DNA of 64,000 nucleotides. Source: Ilyomonas limi (GTDB lineage: Bacteria; Bacteroidota; Bacteroidia; Chitinophagales; Chitinophagaceae). Each line of letters starts with the position of its first letter. Within the stretch, counting starts at the first letter, position 1. The DNA is taken from positions 1-64,000 of the forward strand of contig NZ_SZQL01000011.1 of the NCBI RefSeq assembly GCF_005233845.1, in the 5' to 3' direction. The notes below the pieces were generated by a model. The model was not told where the DNA came from. It made no database searches and saw only the letters and a list, made by a program, of their open reading frames with translations. Positions 47,696 through 57,596 of the stretch are shown here, in pieces. A program made the position numbers and the translations under genes.

Positions 47696-48748
47696 ATGAA
47701 CATACTTATTACGGGTACGGCAGGGTTTATCGGGTTTCATGTAGCTAATGCCTTTATACAGGCAGGCAATACCGTTACGGGCATTGATAACCTGAATGAC
47801 TATTATAGCGTGGCATTGAAACATGGCAGGCTACAGGCGGCAGGAATAGACACTGCCAGTCTTCTTTATAACACTGCTATACAAAGCAGCACGCACCCCG
47901 GCTATACTTTTTATGTGCTCGCCCTTGAAGACTACCAGGCGTTGCAGCAGTTGTTTAGCGAAAAGCAGTTTGATATTGTTATTCACCTTGCCGCACAGGC
48001 AGGCGTGCGCTACAGTGTAACCCATCCACATGCATATATCCACAGCAACATGCTGGGCTTTTTAAATATACTGGAGTGCTGCAAGCAGTTTAACATTAAG
48101 CACCTGGTATATGCCAGCAGCTCGAGCGTGTATGGCATGAATACGGAGGAAACATTTTCTACCGGCGATCCGGTGGATCATCCCATCTCGCTATATGCCG
48201 CTACCAAACGCAGCAACGAACTGATGGCGCATGTATATAGCAATATGTACAGGCTGCCGGTAACCGGACTGCGGTTTTTTACGGTATATGGACCCTGGGG
48301 CAGACCTGATATGGCGCTGTCGCTTTTTACAAAAGCTATCCTTGAAGATAAGCCAATAGATGTGTATAACAATGGTAATATGCTGCGCGATTTTACTTAT
48401 ATAGATGATATTGTAGAAGGCATTGTACGTGTGGCGCAACATCCGCCTACAGGTGATGCAGACCTGTTTGCCAAAGCACCTGATCCGTCGTTTTCGTCGG
48501 CACCTTTTAAAATATATAACATTGGCAACAACCAGCCGGTAAAGCTGATGGATTTCATTGAAATTATTGAGCAAACTGTTGGCAAAAAAGCCATCAAAAA
48601 CTTTATGCCTTTACAACCGGGCGATGTGTACAAGACATACGCTGATGTTACCCCTATAATAGAAGAACTCGGCTACAAGCCCGATACACCTGTTGAATAT
48701 GGAGTGCGGGAGTTTGTACAATGGTTCAGGGAATTTTATAAGATGTAA
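47696..48748 (+). CDS. NAD-dependent epimerase, UDP-glucuronate 4-epimerase-like
   Basis: A short-chain epimerase of 350 residues. The cofactor loop is GTAGFIG (7-13), the catalytic Tyr-Lys pair is YAATK (Tyr167, Lys171) with preceding SSSSVYG. IDNLNDYYSVALKHGRL and GPWGRPDMALSLFTKAIL are the segments that mark the UDP-glucuronate 4-epimerase group. It would supply UDP-galacturonate, in line with a uronate-rich polymer. It stands at the end of the locus, flanked by repeat copies C and D. Confidence 0.88.
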   Translation: MNILITGTAGFIGFHVANAFIQAGNTVTGIDNLNDYYSVALKHGRLQAAGIDTASLLYNTAIQSSTHPGYTFYVLALEDYQALQQLFSEKQFDIVIHLAAQAGVRYSVTHPHAYIHSNMLGFLNILECCKQFNIKHLVYASSSSVYGMNTEETFSTGDPVDHPISLYAATKRSNELMAHVYSNMYRLPVTGLRFFTVYGPWGRPDMALSLFTKAILEDKPIDVYNNGNMLRDFTYIDDIVEGIVRVAQHPPTGDADLFAKAPDPSFSSAPFKIYNIGNNQPVKLMDFIEIIEQTVGKKAIKNFMPLQPGDVYKTYADVTPIIEELGYKPDTPVEYGVREFVQWFREFYKM

Positions 48749-49148
48749 CAAAGTACATTATTAGCTACATGTACTTTATTTTAATACCATTTTGAATAAT
48801 ATTTCGCCATCCGGTAGAAGTTTTAGGTGAGTGGAGACATTACAGGTGTTTAGGAATTGATTTTGGAATTATAATCCATATTTACTTTTTTCTCTTGAAA
48901 GAAAAAAGTAACAAAAAAGTTCAAGGACAACCCGATCGCTCCGCGCGTTTGTCCGGGCCTGCGCCTCCACTTATTCTAAATTGCACTTCTTATGTTACCT
49001 GCAATGTAGTTTGACTTACATACCTTTTACTTCTAATATATTATAAAACATACATTTGATTACCGGCAAATAATGTAAGAGCACGATATACAATAATACA
49101 GAAGAAACAAAAGTCCTTTGCGGCTTAGTGTCTTCGCGGTTAAAATCC
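48749..49148. other. Intergenic region with repeat copy D
   Basis: About 400 bases between convergent genes, holding repeat copy D (48882-48984). At 49110-49142 there is a weak match to the 'cgc aaa gac' type spacers seen also at 7690-7715. Confidence 0.5.
48882..48984 (+). repeat. Dispersed hairpin repeat, copy D
   Basis: Perfect 12-bp hairpin (48882-48893 with 48900-48911, loop CTTGAA), then the core and tail with the least change of all copies. It ends in the same TTCTAAATTGCAC tail as copy C, showing that these two, on both sides of the epimerase gene, are the closest relatives at the 3' side. Confidence 0.85.
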
Positions 49149-51965
49149 TTATTCAAAAATACTATCCGGTAAGATGAGCGTCCACTGGTTGGGCGATTGT
49201 GCAATGTACTTTGTATCGAGCAGGCGGCTGTAGCGGATGCCTATGGTAATGCTTTGCTCGTTCCACCAGCGCGTATCTACATACAACTCCGCACCGGCAG
49301 TTTTGAAGTTGAAAGAAGGCCGGTACCGTTTTGCATTGTTGGTACGCAGTTGCGTATAGTCGAAGAACACATTAGCTCTTATCCGCCTGAAATACACAAT
49401 ATTGCCAAAGCCCCAATCGGGATAGCAGAGCGGAAAATGATAATTGACACCCAATTTATACATGTTGGGATATACGCGATCCTGGATAAAATTGTAACCA
49501 CGCGAAAACGGGAAGCTGCTGCTGAAACGATAATTGGAAAGCGTATCGCTTGTTTGATAAGCCGCATTCAATACAAGACTGTGTGCTTTCAAAATACCGG
49601 GCAGGTACAAAGCGCCGGACAGTAATAATTGGTATGCCTTTTTGCTTTCGGCCAATGTGCGGTATTGTGCAGAAAAAGTTTGTGCCCAACGCGGAAAAAT
49701 GTGCTGTACTGCCTGCTGCCGCTGGCCTATATAATTTAAGCTTGTTTGGATAATATTATAATAACCATTAGTCCATTTTTCCTTAGCAGCACCGGTAAAT
49801 TGTATGCCTCTTACATTATAAGAGGCGGCAGTGGTTATATACCTGTTTTGCCTGCCACCGGATAGATTGAGCGGCAGCCGCAAGCCTGTGCCGGCGTTCC
49901 ATTCGTTCCAGGTTTGCAATATATTGCTATCGCTGTAAGCCTTACGGTTAAACGTTTCTGAGAAATTGATAAATGGCTCTACATACCAGCCGCCATACAA
50001 AAAATCAGTGCCTGCCTGATGGTATTTTTCTACGGTATTGTATTGATAATACAACCGGGTTTGTACGGTGCTTAAGATATTTTCGCCATAGATAGTAAAT
50101 GTAAACAAAGGATCGGCATAATCGGGTTGCCAGCTATGGAGGTTAAACGGATTGCTCCATTTGTGATAACCGGAGGTGGGATACTGTGCCGGTTCCACAT
50201 TGGTAATGGTGCTATCAGCAGTTGGTATTGCCGGCAATGGCACATACAAACGGGTTAGTGTGTTATTTTTTGTAACAGGCTGCCATGCCGCCTGCCAGGC
50301 ACCAAGGCGCTTTCCATCTGCCGTTTGCGTAGTACTGATTATTTTACCATCCTGCATCAGTGCAGCACCATATAAACCCGTAGGATAACCGGCCAGTTTG
50401 TATGCTCTTTGCTGCGATACAATATACGCATGTACTTCATCGCGGGCATTGCCGGTAATGCTATACAATAATGTGTCGCCCTGTACCGACGGAAAGCCGA
50501 GCATACGATTGGCAAACGGCAAAATAGTCCGCTTATCTTTTGTTTCGATATCCAACTGCTGCAAACTCATTTCGCCGGTAGGCTTGCGCAGCATTACAAA
50601 AATGGATCGATCATCTTGTGCAAACTTCGGGTATGAATAAACATAGTTGCTATCGTTGGTAAAAGCAAACAACTTATCGCCGTTTTTATCCAATATATCC
50701 AATGTGGATTGCTGATTGGGCAGCAAGGCAACGGCTGCTATTTTACTTCCGTCGTGCGCTATATCGGGCGAGAAATACCGGGTGCGCGTCGTAATTTTTT
50801 GTTCCTTTCCGGTAGCAACATTTACTGTTTTTATTACACTGTATTGCCGGTAACCCCAGCGCATATCGGGCTGATAAGCCGCATAAATAATGGTGTTGTG
50901 ATTAAAAGAAAAATAATCATCGTTGGTAATGCTTTGCGCCGCTATTTTTTGCTCTCTTCCATCTGTATATATTTTGTAAAAAGCAGGCACTGTTTTATAG
51001 CTGTTTTTTAAAACCATTACTGCCCCATCGTCTGTTTTATAAGGATATTGATAATTAATCACATTGTTCTTTTGCAGCTTGGATACCCAATCAACAGCAG
51101 GTGTTTTTTCCGTTTTCCATTGCTGCCGGTAATAGGTAAATGCATCGCGTACAAACCGGCGGTACATAATGCCGGTGTGCCTTTTTACTGCACCTTGCCA
51201 GGGATAAATCAATGGTTTAAAACGCACTGCATCCTCGGTTATTTTTTTCCAAATATCCATACCATATTTCTCCCTTCCATACGCTACGAGCATATATCCA
51301 AGCGGATAATGATCGGGTACAAAATCTTTGAAAGAGCCGTTGCGCAACTTCATAAAAGTGTACTGTTTACCATCCATATACAACGCCTTATACCCATTAT
51401 AGAAATAAGGCAGTGTGCCCCTGCCCTGCTTAGTTAGTTCCGTTTCGTTATATACTGCATCCCCCTCAAAAAACCAGTTGGGCACTGCTGCATTGTTGGC
51501 TAATGCCTGCCCGTTTTCTCCAAATAAAATATAGGCTGTTTTACTCAGTCCCTTCCTGAAATTACTGTATTGCTCTACGTGCCGGTATTCATGCACTGCC
51601 AGCAGACCGGCAGCACTTTGCGCGCCTAATTCAAAAGCATTTTGCTGTGGCAATAAATAATATTCGCTGCGGTATGGGCCTAAGCTTACATACCCATTGA
51701 AGTAGGTGAGTTTATTGCGCAACACGATGTTTATCTTGTGCACAGCATTGCCTAATGTGCCTGCATATTTTTGTTGTTCCAGGCGTGTGATGGCTGCGAT
51801 GTGCTGTGCAATAGAATCCTGCCCGGCGGGATAAATAATCCGGAATGTATCGGTATTGATCTGCTTCCATTTGATACCGGAGGGTGTAGCGCCGAATTGC
51901 TGTGCAATGGCAGGAATAACGCTCAGTATAACAGCAAGAAAAAGGAAGATTTTTTTTAGAAGCAT
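49149..51965 (-). CDS. Metalloprotease-like / beta-propeller / outer-membrane barrel fusion
   Basis: A secreted protein of 938 residues of uncertain function. A signal peptide is at 1-21. Residues 30-260 look like a gluzincin protease: HEYRH (125-129) gives the HExxH zinc site and Glu167 in WFFEGDAVYNE fits the third ligand. A central block (about 290-580) reads as a TolB/WD-like propeller (repeats such as ARYFSPDIAHDGSKIAAVALL and YSYPKFAQDDRSIFVML). The C-terminal 300 residues alternate polar and aromatic strands, as in outer-membrane barrels (RLLDTKYIAQSPNQWTLIL end). It stands alone between the epimerase and GH30 genes. Confidence 0.75.
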   Translation of the reverse strand: MLLKKIFLFLAVILSVIPAIAQQFGATPSGIKWKQINTDTFRIIYPAGQDSIAQHIAAITRLEQQKYAGTLGNAVHKINIVLRNKLTYFNGYVSLGPYRSEYYLLPQQNAFELGAQSAAGLLAVHEYRHVEQYSNFRKGLSKTAYILFGENGQALANNAAVPNWFFEGDAVYNETELTKQGRGTLPYFYNGYKALYMDGKQYTFMKLRNGSFKDFVPDHYPLGYMLVAYGREKYGMDIWKKITEDAVRFKPLIYPWQGAVKRHTGIMYRRFVRDAFTYYRQQWKTEKTPAVDWVSKLQKNNVINYQYPYKTDDGAVMVLKNSYKTVPAFYKIYTDGREQKIAAQSITNDDYFSFNHNTIIYAAYQPDMRWGYRQYSVIKTVNVATGKEQKITTRTRYFSPDIAHDGSKIAAVALLPNQQSTLDILDKNGDKLFAFTNDSNYVYSYPKFAQDDRSIFVMLRKPTGEMSLQQLDIETKDKRTILPFANRMLGFPSVQGDTLLYSITGNARDEVHAYIVSQQRAYKLAGYPTGLYGAALMQDGKIISTTQTADGKRLGAWQAAWQPVTKNNTLTRLYVPLPAIPTADSTITNVEPAQYPTSGYHKWSNPFNLHSWQPDYADPLFTFTIYGENILSTVQTRLYYQYNTVEKYHQAGTDFLYGGWYVEPFINFSETFNRKAYSDSNILQTWNEWNAGTGLRLPLNLSGGRQNRYITTAASYNVRGIQFTGAAKEKWTNGYYNIIQTSLNYIGQRQQAVQHIFPRWAQTFSAQYRTLAESKKAYQLLLSGALYLPGILKAHSLVLNAAYQTSDTLSNYRFSSSFPFSRGYNFIQDRVYPNMYKLGVNYHFPLCYPDWGFGNIVYFRRIRANVFFDYTQLRTNNAKRYRPSFNFKTAGAELYVDTRWWNEQSITIGIRYSRLLDTKYIAQSPNQWTLILPDSIFE

Positions 51966-52396
51966 AAGTTTGAAATAAAGATATGGATTGCAGGAGTGAT
52001 TTGGATTATTTAACTATGTAACCTTACAGGTTGTTTATCTCGTTGCTGCTAAAGAATGAAGCAACCTGCGGGTAGTAGTACAGTCAACATAAACTGCTGG
52101 TATTCATGCGTTAATAATGATAAGTACGCCGTTGGTATTAGGTGTAATTAATGTTCATTCACAAATTGCGTACTACTTCCCCCAATCATCGGGAAAGCCG
52201 CCGCTGATTTATTCTTTATAAAATTTTCTAATTGGCAGCGTTCACGGAATGACGGCTTCGGGATTATTCTATTTTAATTTTGACGATATACTTAAACTTT
52301 ATTAATACCCGTTCAAAATAAGCCACTTATTTTAATTTACAGGTATAGCACAGATTGCTTCACACCGCCCGCAATGATGCGTTGGGTTATTTTATC
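51966..52396. other. Intergenic region between minus-strand genes
   Basis: About 430 bases. Two stretches (52198-52260 and 52350-52382) resemble the 'gccgctaattt...ggcag...cggaatgacgg' spacer sequence at 3620-3680, a further diffuse intergenic repeat. No gene seen. Confidence 0.45.
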
Positions 52397-53800
52397 TTAA
52401 AATACATACGTAGCTACTGCATTGCCGGTGAGGGTGGCTGTAAATGTTTTGCCCTGCAATACCACATTAAAAGTTTGCGCATCGGCGGTAGTGTTGGCAA
52501 CAATCAGCACTATTTTACCTTCCGGTGTTTTAAAAGCAGCGTTGGGCAACTGGTCGTAACTATTGGAGGCAATACGCACCGAACCGGGACGTATAAATTT
52601 GGAAGCGTGTGCCACGGTATAATAAGCCACGTTGCGCCCTACCGAATCGCCGTCAATAGTAATAGCGCCCTGGCAAAACGGGCAGCCACCATTATCTGTA
52701 TGCGGTTCGTTGTTCTTATCAGCAGCCAAATTCCACAGCAATACATTGCGGCTCCAGTTGCGCGTGGCACCGATTATCAGGCGGCTTACCGGCGATACAA
52801 TATCAAACTCCTTTAAATCTATCACCATTTGCTCGGTGAAGTATAGATGCTTATCCGGGTGCGTATTATGCACGGCGCTCATGGATTCTATTTCGCCACC
52901 ATACAAATGAAAGCCACTGCCATCTACATATTGCGCAGCATCCTTATCATTTAAAATAGCAATAGCATACTCGGGCACATCGCAGTTATGATCGTACAAA
53001 ATAATCTTTGTTTTAATACCTTTTTGCCTGAATAACGGACCTACATCATTTTTTATAAAATCGCGCTGTTCATCTGCCTGCATTACCATGCTCGGCGTAT
53101 TCTTTGGGTTCAGCGGCTCGTTTTGCAGGGTTACTGCATCTATGGTGATGCCCTGTGCTTTCATGGACTGTATGTATTTTACAAAATAGCGTGCATATAC
53201 ACCATAGTATTCCTTCTTCAGGCTGCCACCTTTTACATTGTTATTCGTCTTCATCCAGGCGGGCGCGGTCCACGGCGAGCCTAAAATTTTGATCGTTGGA
53301 TTAATGGCTAAGATTTCTTTCAGCACCGGTATTACATCCTGTTTATCTTCTTTCAAATCGAAGTGCGTTAATGCGGTATCGGTTTGTCCGTCGGGCATAT
53401 CATCGTAGGTAAACACATGATCGTTGAGGTCGCTGGCGCCAATACTTACCCGCAGGTAGCTAAAGCCAATATCGTTTTTACCTACACCAAACAACTCCTG
53501 CAAAACAGCGTGCCGTGCCGCCGATGACATGCGCACCAGATGCTGTGCGCTGCCACCCGTTAGTGCAAAGCCAAAACCATCTATCATCTGGTATTGTGTA
53601 GCAGCATCAATACCTATCACACGGCGCTCCTCCGCACCGTGCCATTGCTCCGGTGCAAACGTGCCGGTGCTTTGCGTAAACAGAGCCTGCTTATCGTTGG
53701 AAGTGGTAAAAATCTGTACTTCTTTATTTTGGCTGTAGCTATAATAACTGGTACAGCATAGCAGCAATACAATAAAGATGGATGTACGGGTAAACAGCAT
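52397..53800 (-). CDS. Glycoside hydrolase family 30 (GH30_3-like, beta-1,6-glucanase candidate)
   Basis: A secreted retaining glycosidase of 467 residues. It has a signal peptide (MLFTRTSIFIVLLLCCTSYYSYSQ), then the (beta/alpha)8 barrel: IDGFGFALTGGSA, LRVSIGASDLNDHVF, ILGSPWTAPAWMK. The acid/base Glu is in TLQNEPLNPKN (about 227) and the nucleophile Glu in YFTEQM (about 322). The WNLAADKNNEPHTDNGGC segment is typical of the bacterial glucosylceramidase-like group active on beta-1,6-glucans. A beta-sandwich domain ends it. It diverges from the SusC/SusD genes, suggesting one glucan utilisation locus. Confidence 0.88.
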   Translation of the reverse strand: MLFTRTSIFIVLLLCCTSYYSYSQNKEVQIFTTSNDKQALFTQSTGTFAPEQWHGAEERRVIGIDAATQYQMIDGFGFALTGGSAQHLVRMSSAARHAVLQELFGVGKNDIGFSYLRVSIGASDLNDHVFTYDDMPDGQTDTALTHFDLKEDKQDVIPVLKEILAINPTIKILGSPWTAPAWMKTNNNVKGGSLKKEYYGVYARYFVKYIQSMKAQGITIDAVTLQNEPLNPKNTPSMVMQADEQRDFIKNDVGPLFRQKGIKTKIILYDHNCDVPEYAIAILNDKDAAQYVDGSGFHLYGGEIESMSAVHNTHPDKHLYFTEQMVIDLKEFDIVSPVSRLIIGATRNWSRNVLLWNLAADKNNEPHTDNGGCPFCQGAITIDGDSVGRNVAYYTVAHASKFIRPGSVRIASNSYDQLPNAAFKTPEGKIVLIVANTTADAQTFNVVLQGKTFTATLTGNAVATYVF

Positions 53801-54484
53801 AACGTTTGTTTTTTGGATGATGTTGTAAAAGTAAGGCGGTGAGGCTATTTGAAGAAGTATGTTATAGTGTATTATACCTTTTTAAAATAAGTTAGCTGAT
53901 AATAAGCTACAAGGCTGGGAACGGGGAAAATAAATGGGTGAACCGTAAAAGCGTGAAGGTTGCCGGATAAGAATAAGCGTTTGTTTAAAAGATTTGAACC
54001 ACGGAGAGATGACCTTTCACAAAGAAGTATCAAGCATGATTCGTATAGCCTATGCCCCTTAAGTCTCTTTAATCCCCATCTGAAAATTGCAAACAGCTTC
54101 CAGCTTCAAAGTCAGTAGGGTGCTCTTCTGACACTTATTAATTATACCTGCCTACCTGTTGAAGCATTATGTTCATATCTCTTTTAAATTAACCGTTTCT
54201 TCTTTCATTTTGCTATCGTGCAGTAATCTTTTTATAGGTCTTGTCTGTTTAAGTTAAGCTTTATTTTGCTATTTTTGCTGCTGATTGCTAACCATTTCAT
54301 TTAACCTCTGACAACATGAAAAACTACTGTTTCCATATATGTTCCAATATACCTATTAGTCGCTTACCCATTATCATGTTCATAAATAATTGAAATGCTA
54401 TCAATAGCATATAGCTGGCAAAAACATATTGCTAAGTCTGCACTGCATATTTCTATATTTTCATAAACCTATAAAAGTTGCCTT
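53801..54484. other. Divergent regulatory region of the GH30/SusCD locus
   Basis: About 680 AT-rich bases between GH30 (minus) and susC (plus) starts. No regulator gene or clear hairpin is seen. The promoters of both units should lie here. Confidence 0.5.
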
Positions 54485-57400
54485 ATGAAGCACCTCTATG
54501 TAAACATTATAAAGCAAAAAAAATTTGCTTTCTTAAGCCTCTTGCTATTGCTTTTTTTTATGCCTGCCTGGGCGCAGGAGAAAACAGTTACCGGCAGAAC
54601 CACAGATGCGAGTCTTAACCCCTTGGCCAATGTATCGGTACAGGTAAAGGGAAGCAACAGTGGTACTGTTACAGATGCTGCAGGACAATATTCCATCACC
54701 GTGCCATCGTCCTCTTCTATTCTTGTCTTTTCGTACACTGGTATGCAAACGCAGGAAATACAGGTAAACGACCGCACCACCATTGATGTACAAATGACCG
54801 TAGCTGCCGATTCGCTGGGCGAAGTGGTGGTGATTGGTTATGGTACTGCCAAGAAGTCTGACCTTACTGGTGCTGTAGCCACTGTAAAAGCCGAAAAACT
54901 GCTCGACAGACCGGTAACAGACGTATCGCAGGCACTACAGGGCAGGGTAGCCGGTGTAGATGTAAGCATTAACACCAGTGCACCAGGCGAGCCTGCTAAG
55001 GTGCGCATTCGTGGCAACAGTTCTATTAACTCCAGCCTTGAGCCTCTATACGTGGTGGATGGCGTAATTGGCGTAGATGCTACAAGCCTCAACCCCAACG
55101 ATATTGCCTCCCTTGAAGTGTTGAAAGACGCCTCATCTACTGCCATCTATGGTGCAAGAGGTGCTAATGGCGTAATTATTATTACTACCAAGCGTGGTAT
55201 TAAGGGCAGAACCCGCATTTCCTATGATGGATATGTATCTCAGAATAGCTTACAGCGCCATTTAGAAGCATTAGACGCAAACGAGTTTATGCAGGTATAT
55301 AAGCTGGCTTATGCAAATACTGCAAAATATGATTCCATTGGCTATGCCGAAGGAAAATACGTTCCGGTAGATCCTGCCTCATTGCCAAACCTTTTCGATG
55401 CAAACGGCAATCCGCTGTATAACACCAACTGGGAAAGCGAAGTGTACAAGACCTCTTACAGCCAAAGCCATCAGCTTACATTGCAGGGAGGAAGCGATAA
55501 ATCGGTTTATAGTGCCTCGCTGGGTGTTTTAGATCAGAACGGCTTGATGATAGAATCCTGGTTCAACAGATACAGTGCCCGTTTTACCATGGATAATGAT
55601 GTAAAAAAATGGCTTAAGATAGGCGGTAGCCTTTCGCTGGTACAAAGCAAAGAAAGAATGGTATCGGATGCAAACGGGGGGCTGAATGTATCCAGAATGG
55701 TAATAGAAGCATTGCCTATTTTACCTGTAAAATATCCGGATGGCACATGGGCCGGCAACAGCGATTTTCCGGGTATGGAAGGGGGCAGCAATCCTGTAAA
55801 CATTGCTAAAAACCGTTATACACTTATCAACAAGCAACATTCATTGGGTAATGTATATGCATTGTTTCACATTACCAGAGATCTTGATTTCCGGTCTGAT
55901 TTCGGATTTGATTTAAACAGCCAGAAAAATAATTTCTACTCAGGCAGAGAATTATCCTCTTTATCAGCCAACCAAAGGGGTGTTGCCAGTATAAACAACT
56001 GGCAGAGGGCCTACTGGCAGAGCGAAAATTATTTGACATGGAACAAGCAGATCAACAGCAATCAACGTTTAACTGCATTGGTAGGTCTTTCCTGGCAGAA
56101 GTATAGCGAGGAATACAGCGGCGCAAGCACTTCCGATTTTATTGATGACTATTGGGCCTGGCACAATTTAGGTGCCGGTACAGGGCAGCCTGGCGTAGGT
56201 TCTTCGGACTATCAATGGACAATGAATTCTTATTTTGCACGGCTTACCTACAACATCGGCGGTAAATATCTGTTTACAGCCACAGGCAGATATGACGGAT
56301 CTTCCAAGTTTGGAGAAAATAACAAATATGCGTTCTTTCCGTCTGTAGGCGCTGCCTGGAATATTTCCGAAGAAAACTTTTTGAAGGACAACCCGACCAT
56401 TAGTTTGCTGAAGGTACGCGCCAGCTACGGCTCCACCGGCAACCAGGAGATAGGTACTTATAATTCTATTCAGCTATTGGCATCCGGTACTACCATTTTC
56501 GATGGTACACGGCAGCCAACGGTGTACCGCGCAAGCTTTGGTAATCCTGATTTAAAGTGGGAACGTAATAACCAGTTTGATGCAGGTTTGGAGCTGGGAT
56601 TATTTAAAAACCGCATCAATCTGACAGTTGATTATTACCGTAAGGTAACAAAGGATATGCTGCTGGCAGCACCTATAGCATGGACCTCCGGTTTAGAAAG
56701 TGTATTCCAAAACATAGGTTCCGTAGAGAATAAAGGGTTTGAGTTTTCTTTAAATACTGTAAACGTCAATACCAAAGACTTCGGATGGACTACCAGTATC
56801 ATTGCCTCTACGAACAAGAGTAAAATACTCCAGTTGGGTAAAAACAATGATGACATTTATCCGGGTCCCTGGTTTTTGGGACAAACCAATATACTGCGTG
56901 TAGGCTGGCCGATAGGTACCTTCTGGGGATATGAAAGAGAAGGCGTATGGGGCACAAAAGATGCCGCAGAAGCAGCAAAATATAACCTGCAGCCTGGGGA
57001 TCTGAAATGGAAAGACCAGAACAATGATGGCAAAATTGATGATGCAGATAATGTACGTCTCGGTCAGGCTTTCCCTAAATGGACAGGCGATATTGTGAAT
57101 ACATTGAACTATAAAAACTTTGATTTTACTTTCGACATCCGTTTTGTACTGGGTGTAAATACCGTAGCCAACTTCAAACACTCCACACAAGACAGGCAGG
57201 CAATTGCCAACAGCTTAGCCAGCGTATTAGATGCATGGACACCAGAGAACCAGGATAGTAAGATTGCCGAAGTCCGCTATTATGGAGCTTTTTATCAAAC
57301 GCACATTGATAGCTGGTGGGTAGAGAACGGTGCTTTTGTAAGAGGTCAGAATTTTGTATTGGGCTACACACTGCCAAGTGCGCTCACAGACAGGTGGAAA

Positions 57401-57571
57401 ATAGACCGTCTGCGCTTTTATGCCAGCGCTCAGAATCTGTTCCTCATTACAAAATATTCCGGCTACGACCCCGAGGTAACCACCTTTGGCGGAAACCTGA
57501 CTCAAAACCAGGACTTCTTTCCTTATCCACATCCGCGTGTAATAAACCTTGGCGTAAATCTTAGTTTTTAA
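54485..57571 (+). CDS. susC: SusC/RagA-type TonB-linked outer-membrane transporter
   Basis: A TonB-dependent porin that imports glycans with its SusD partner. Length 1028. Signal peptide 1-30, a carboxypeptidase-regulatory-like domain (TVTGRTTDASLNPLANVSVQVKGSNSGTVTDAAGQY), a TonB-box-like stretch (EVVVIGYGT) and the plug with GYGTAKKSDLTGAVATVKAE and SSINSSLEPLYVVDG. A 22-strand barrel follows. There is no extra STN domain, so no sigma/anti-sigma control through it is expected. It pairs with susD 25 bases downstream. Confidence 0.96.
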   Translation: MKHLYVNIIKQKKFAFLSLLLLLFFMPAWAQEKTVTGRTTDASLNPLANVSVQVKGSNSGTVTDAAGQYSITVPSSSSILVFSYTGMQTQEIQVNDRTTIDVQMTVAADSLGEVVVIGYGTAKKSDLTGAVATVKAEKLLDRPVTDVSQALQGRVAGVDVSINTSAPGEPAKVRIRGNSSINSSLEPLYVVDGVIGVDATSLNPNDIASLEVLKDASSTAIYGARGANGVIIITTKRGIKGRTRISYDGYVSQNSLQRHLEALDANEFMQVYKLAYANTAKYDSIGYAEGKYVPVDPASLPNLFDANGNPLYNTNWESEVYKTSYSQSHQLTLQGGSDKSVYSASLGVLDQNGLMIESWFNRYSARFTMDNDVKKWLKIGGSLSLVQSKERMVSDANGGLNVSRMVIEALPILPVKYPDGTWAGNSDFPGMEGGSNPVNIAKNRYTLINKQHSLGNVYALFHITRDLDFRSDFGFDLNSQKNNFYSGRELSSLSANQRGVASINNWQRAYWQSENYLTWNKQINSNQRLTALVGLSWQKYSEEYSGASTSDFIDDYWAWHNLGAGTGQPGVGSSDYQWTMNSYFARLTYNIGGKYLFTATGRYDGSSKFGENNKYAFFPSVGAAWNISEENFLKDNPTISLLKVRASYGSTGNQEIGTYNSIQLLASGTTIFDGTRQPTVYRASFGNPDLKWERNNQFDAGLELGLFKNRINLTVDYYRKVTKDMLLAAPIAWTSGLESVFQNIGSVENKGFEFSLNTVNVNTKDFGWTTSIIASTNKSKILQLGKNNDDIYPGPWFLGQTNILRVGWPIGTFWGYEREGVWGTKDAAEAAKYNLQPGDLKWKDQNNDGKIDDADNVRLGQAFPKWTGDIVNTLNYKNFDFTFDIRFVLGVNTVANFKHSTQDRQAIANSLASVLDAWTPENQDSKIAEVRYYGAFYQTHIDSWWVENGAFVRGQNFVLGYTLPSALTDRWKIDRLRFYASAQNLFLITKYSGYDPEVTTFGGNLTQNQDFFPYPHPRVINLGVNLSF

Positions 57572-57596
57572 TTGTAGAATTATTAATCTGTAAGTA

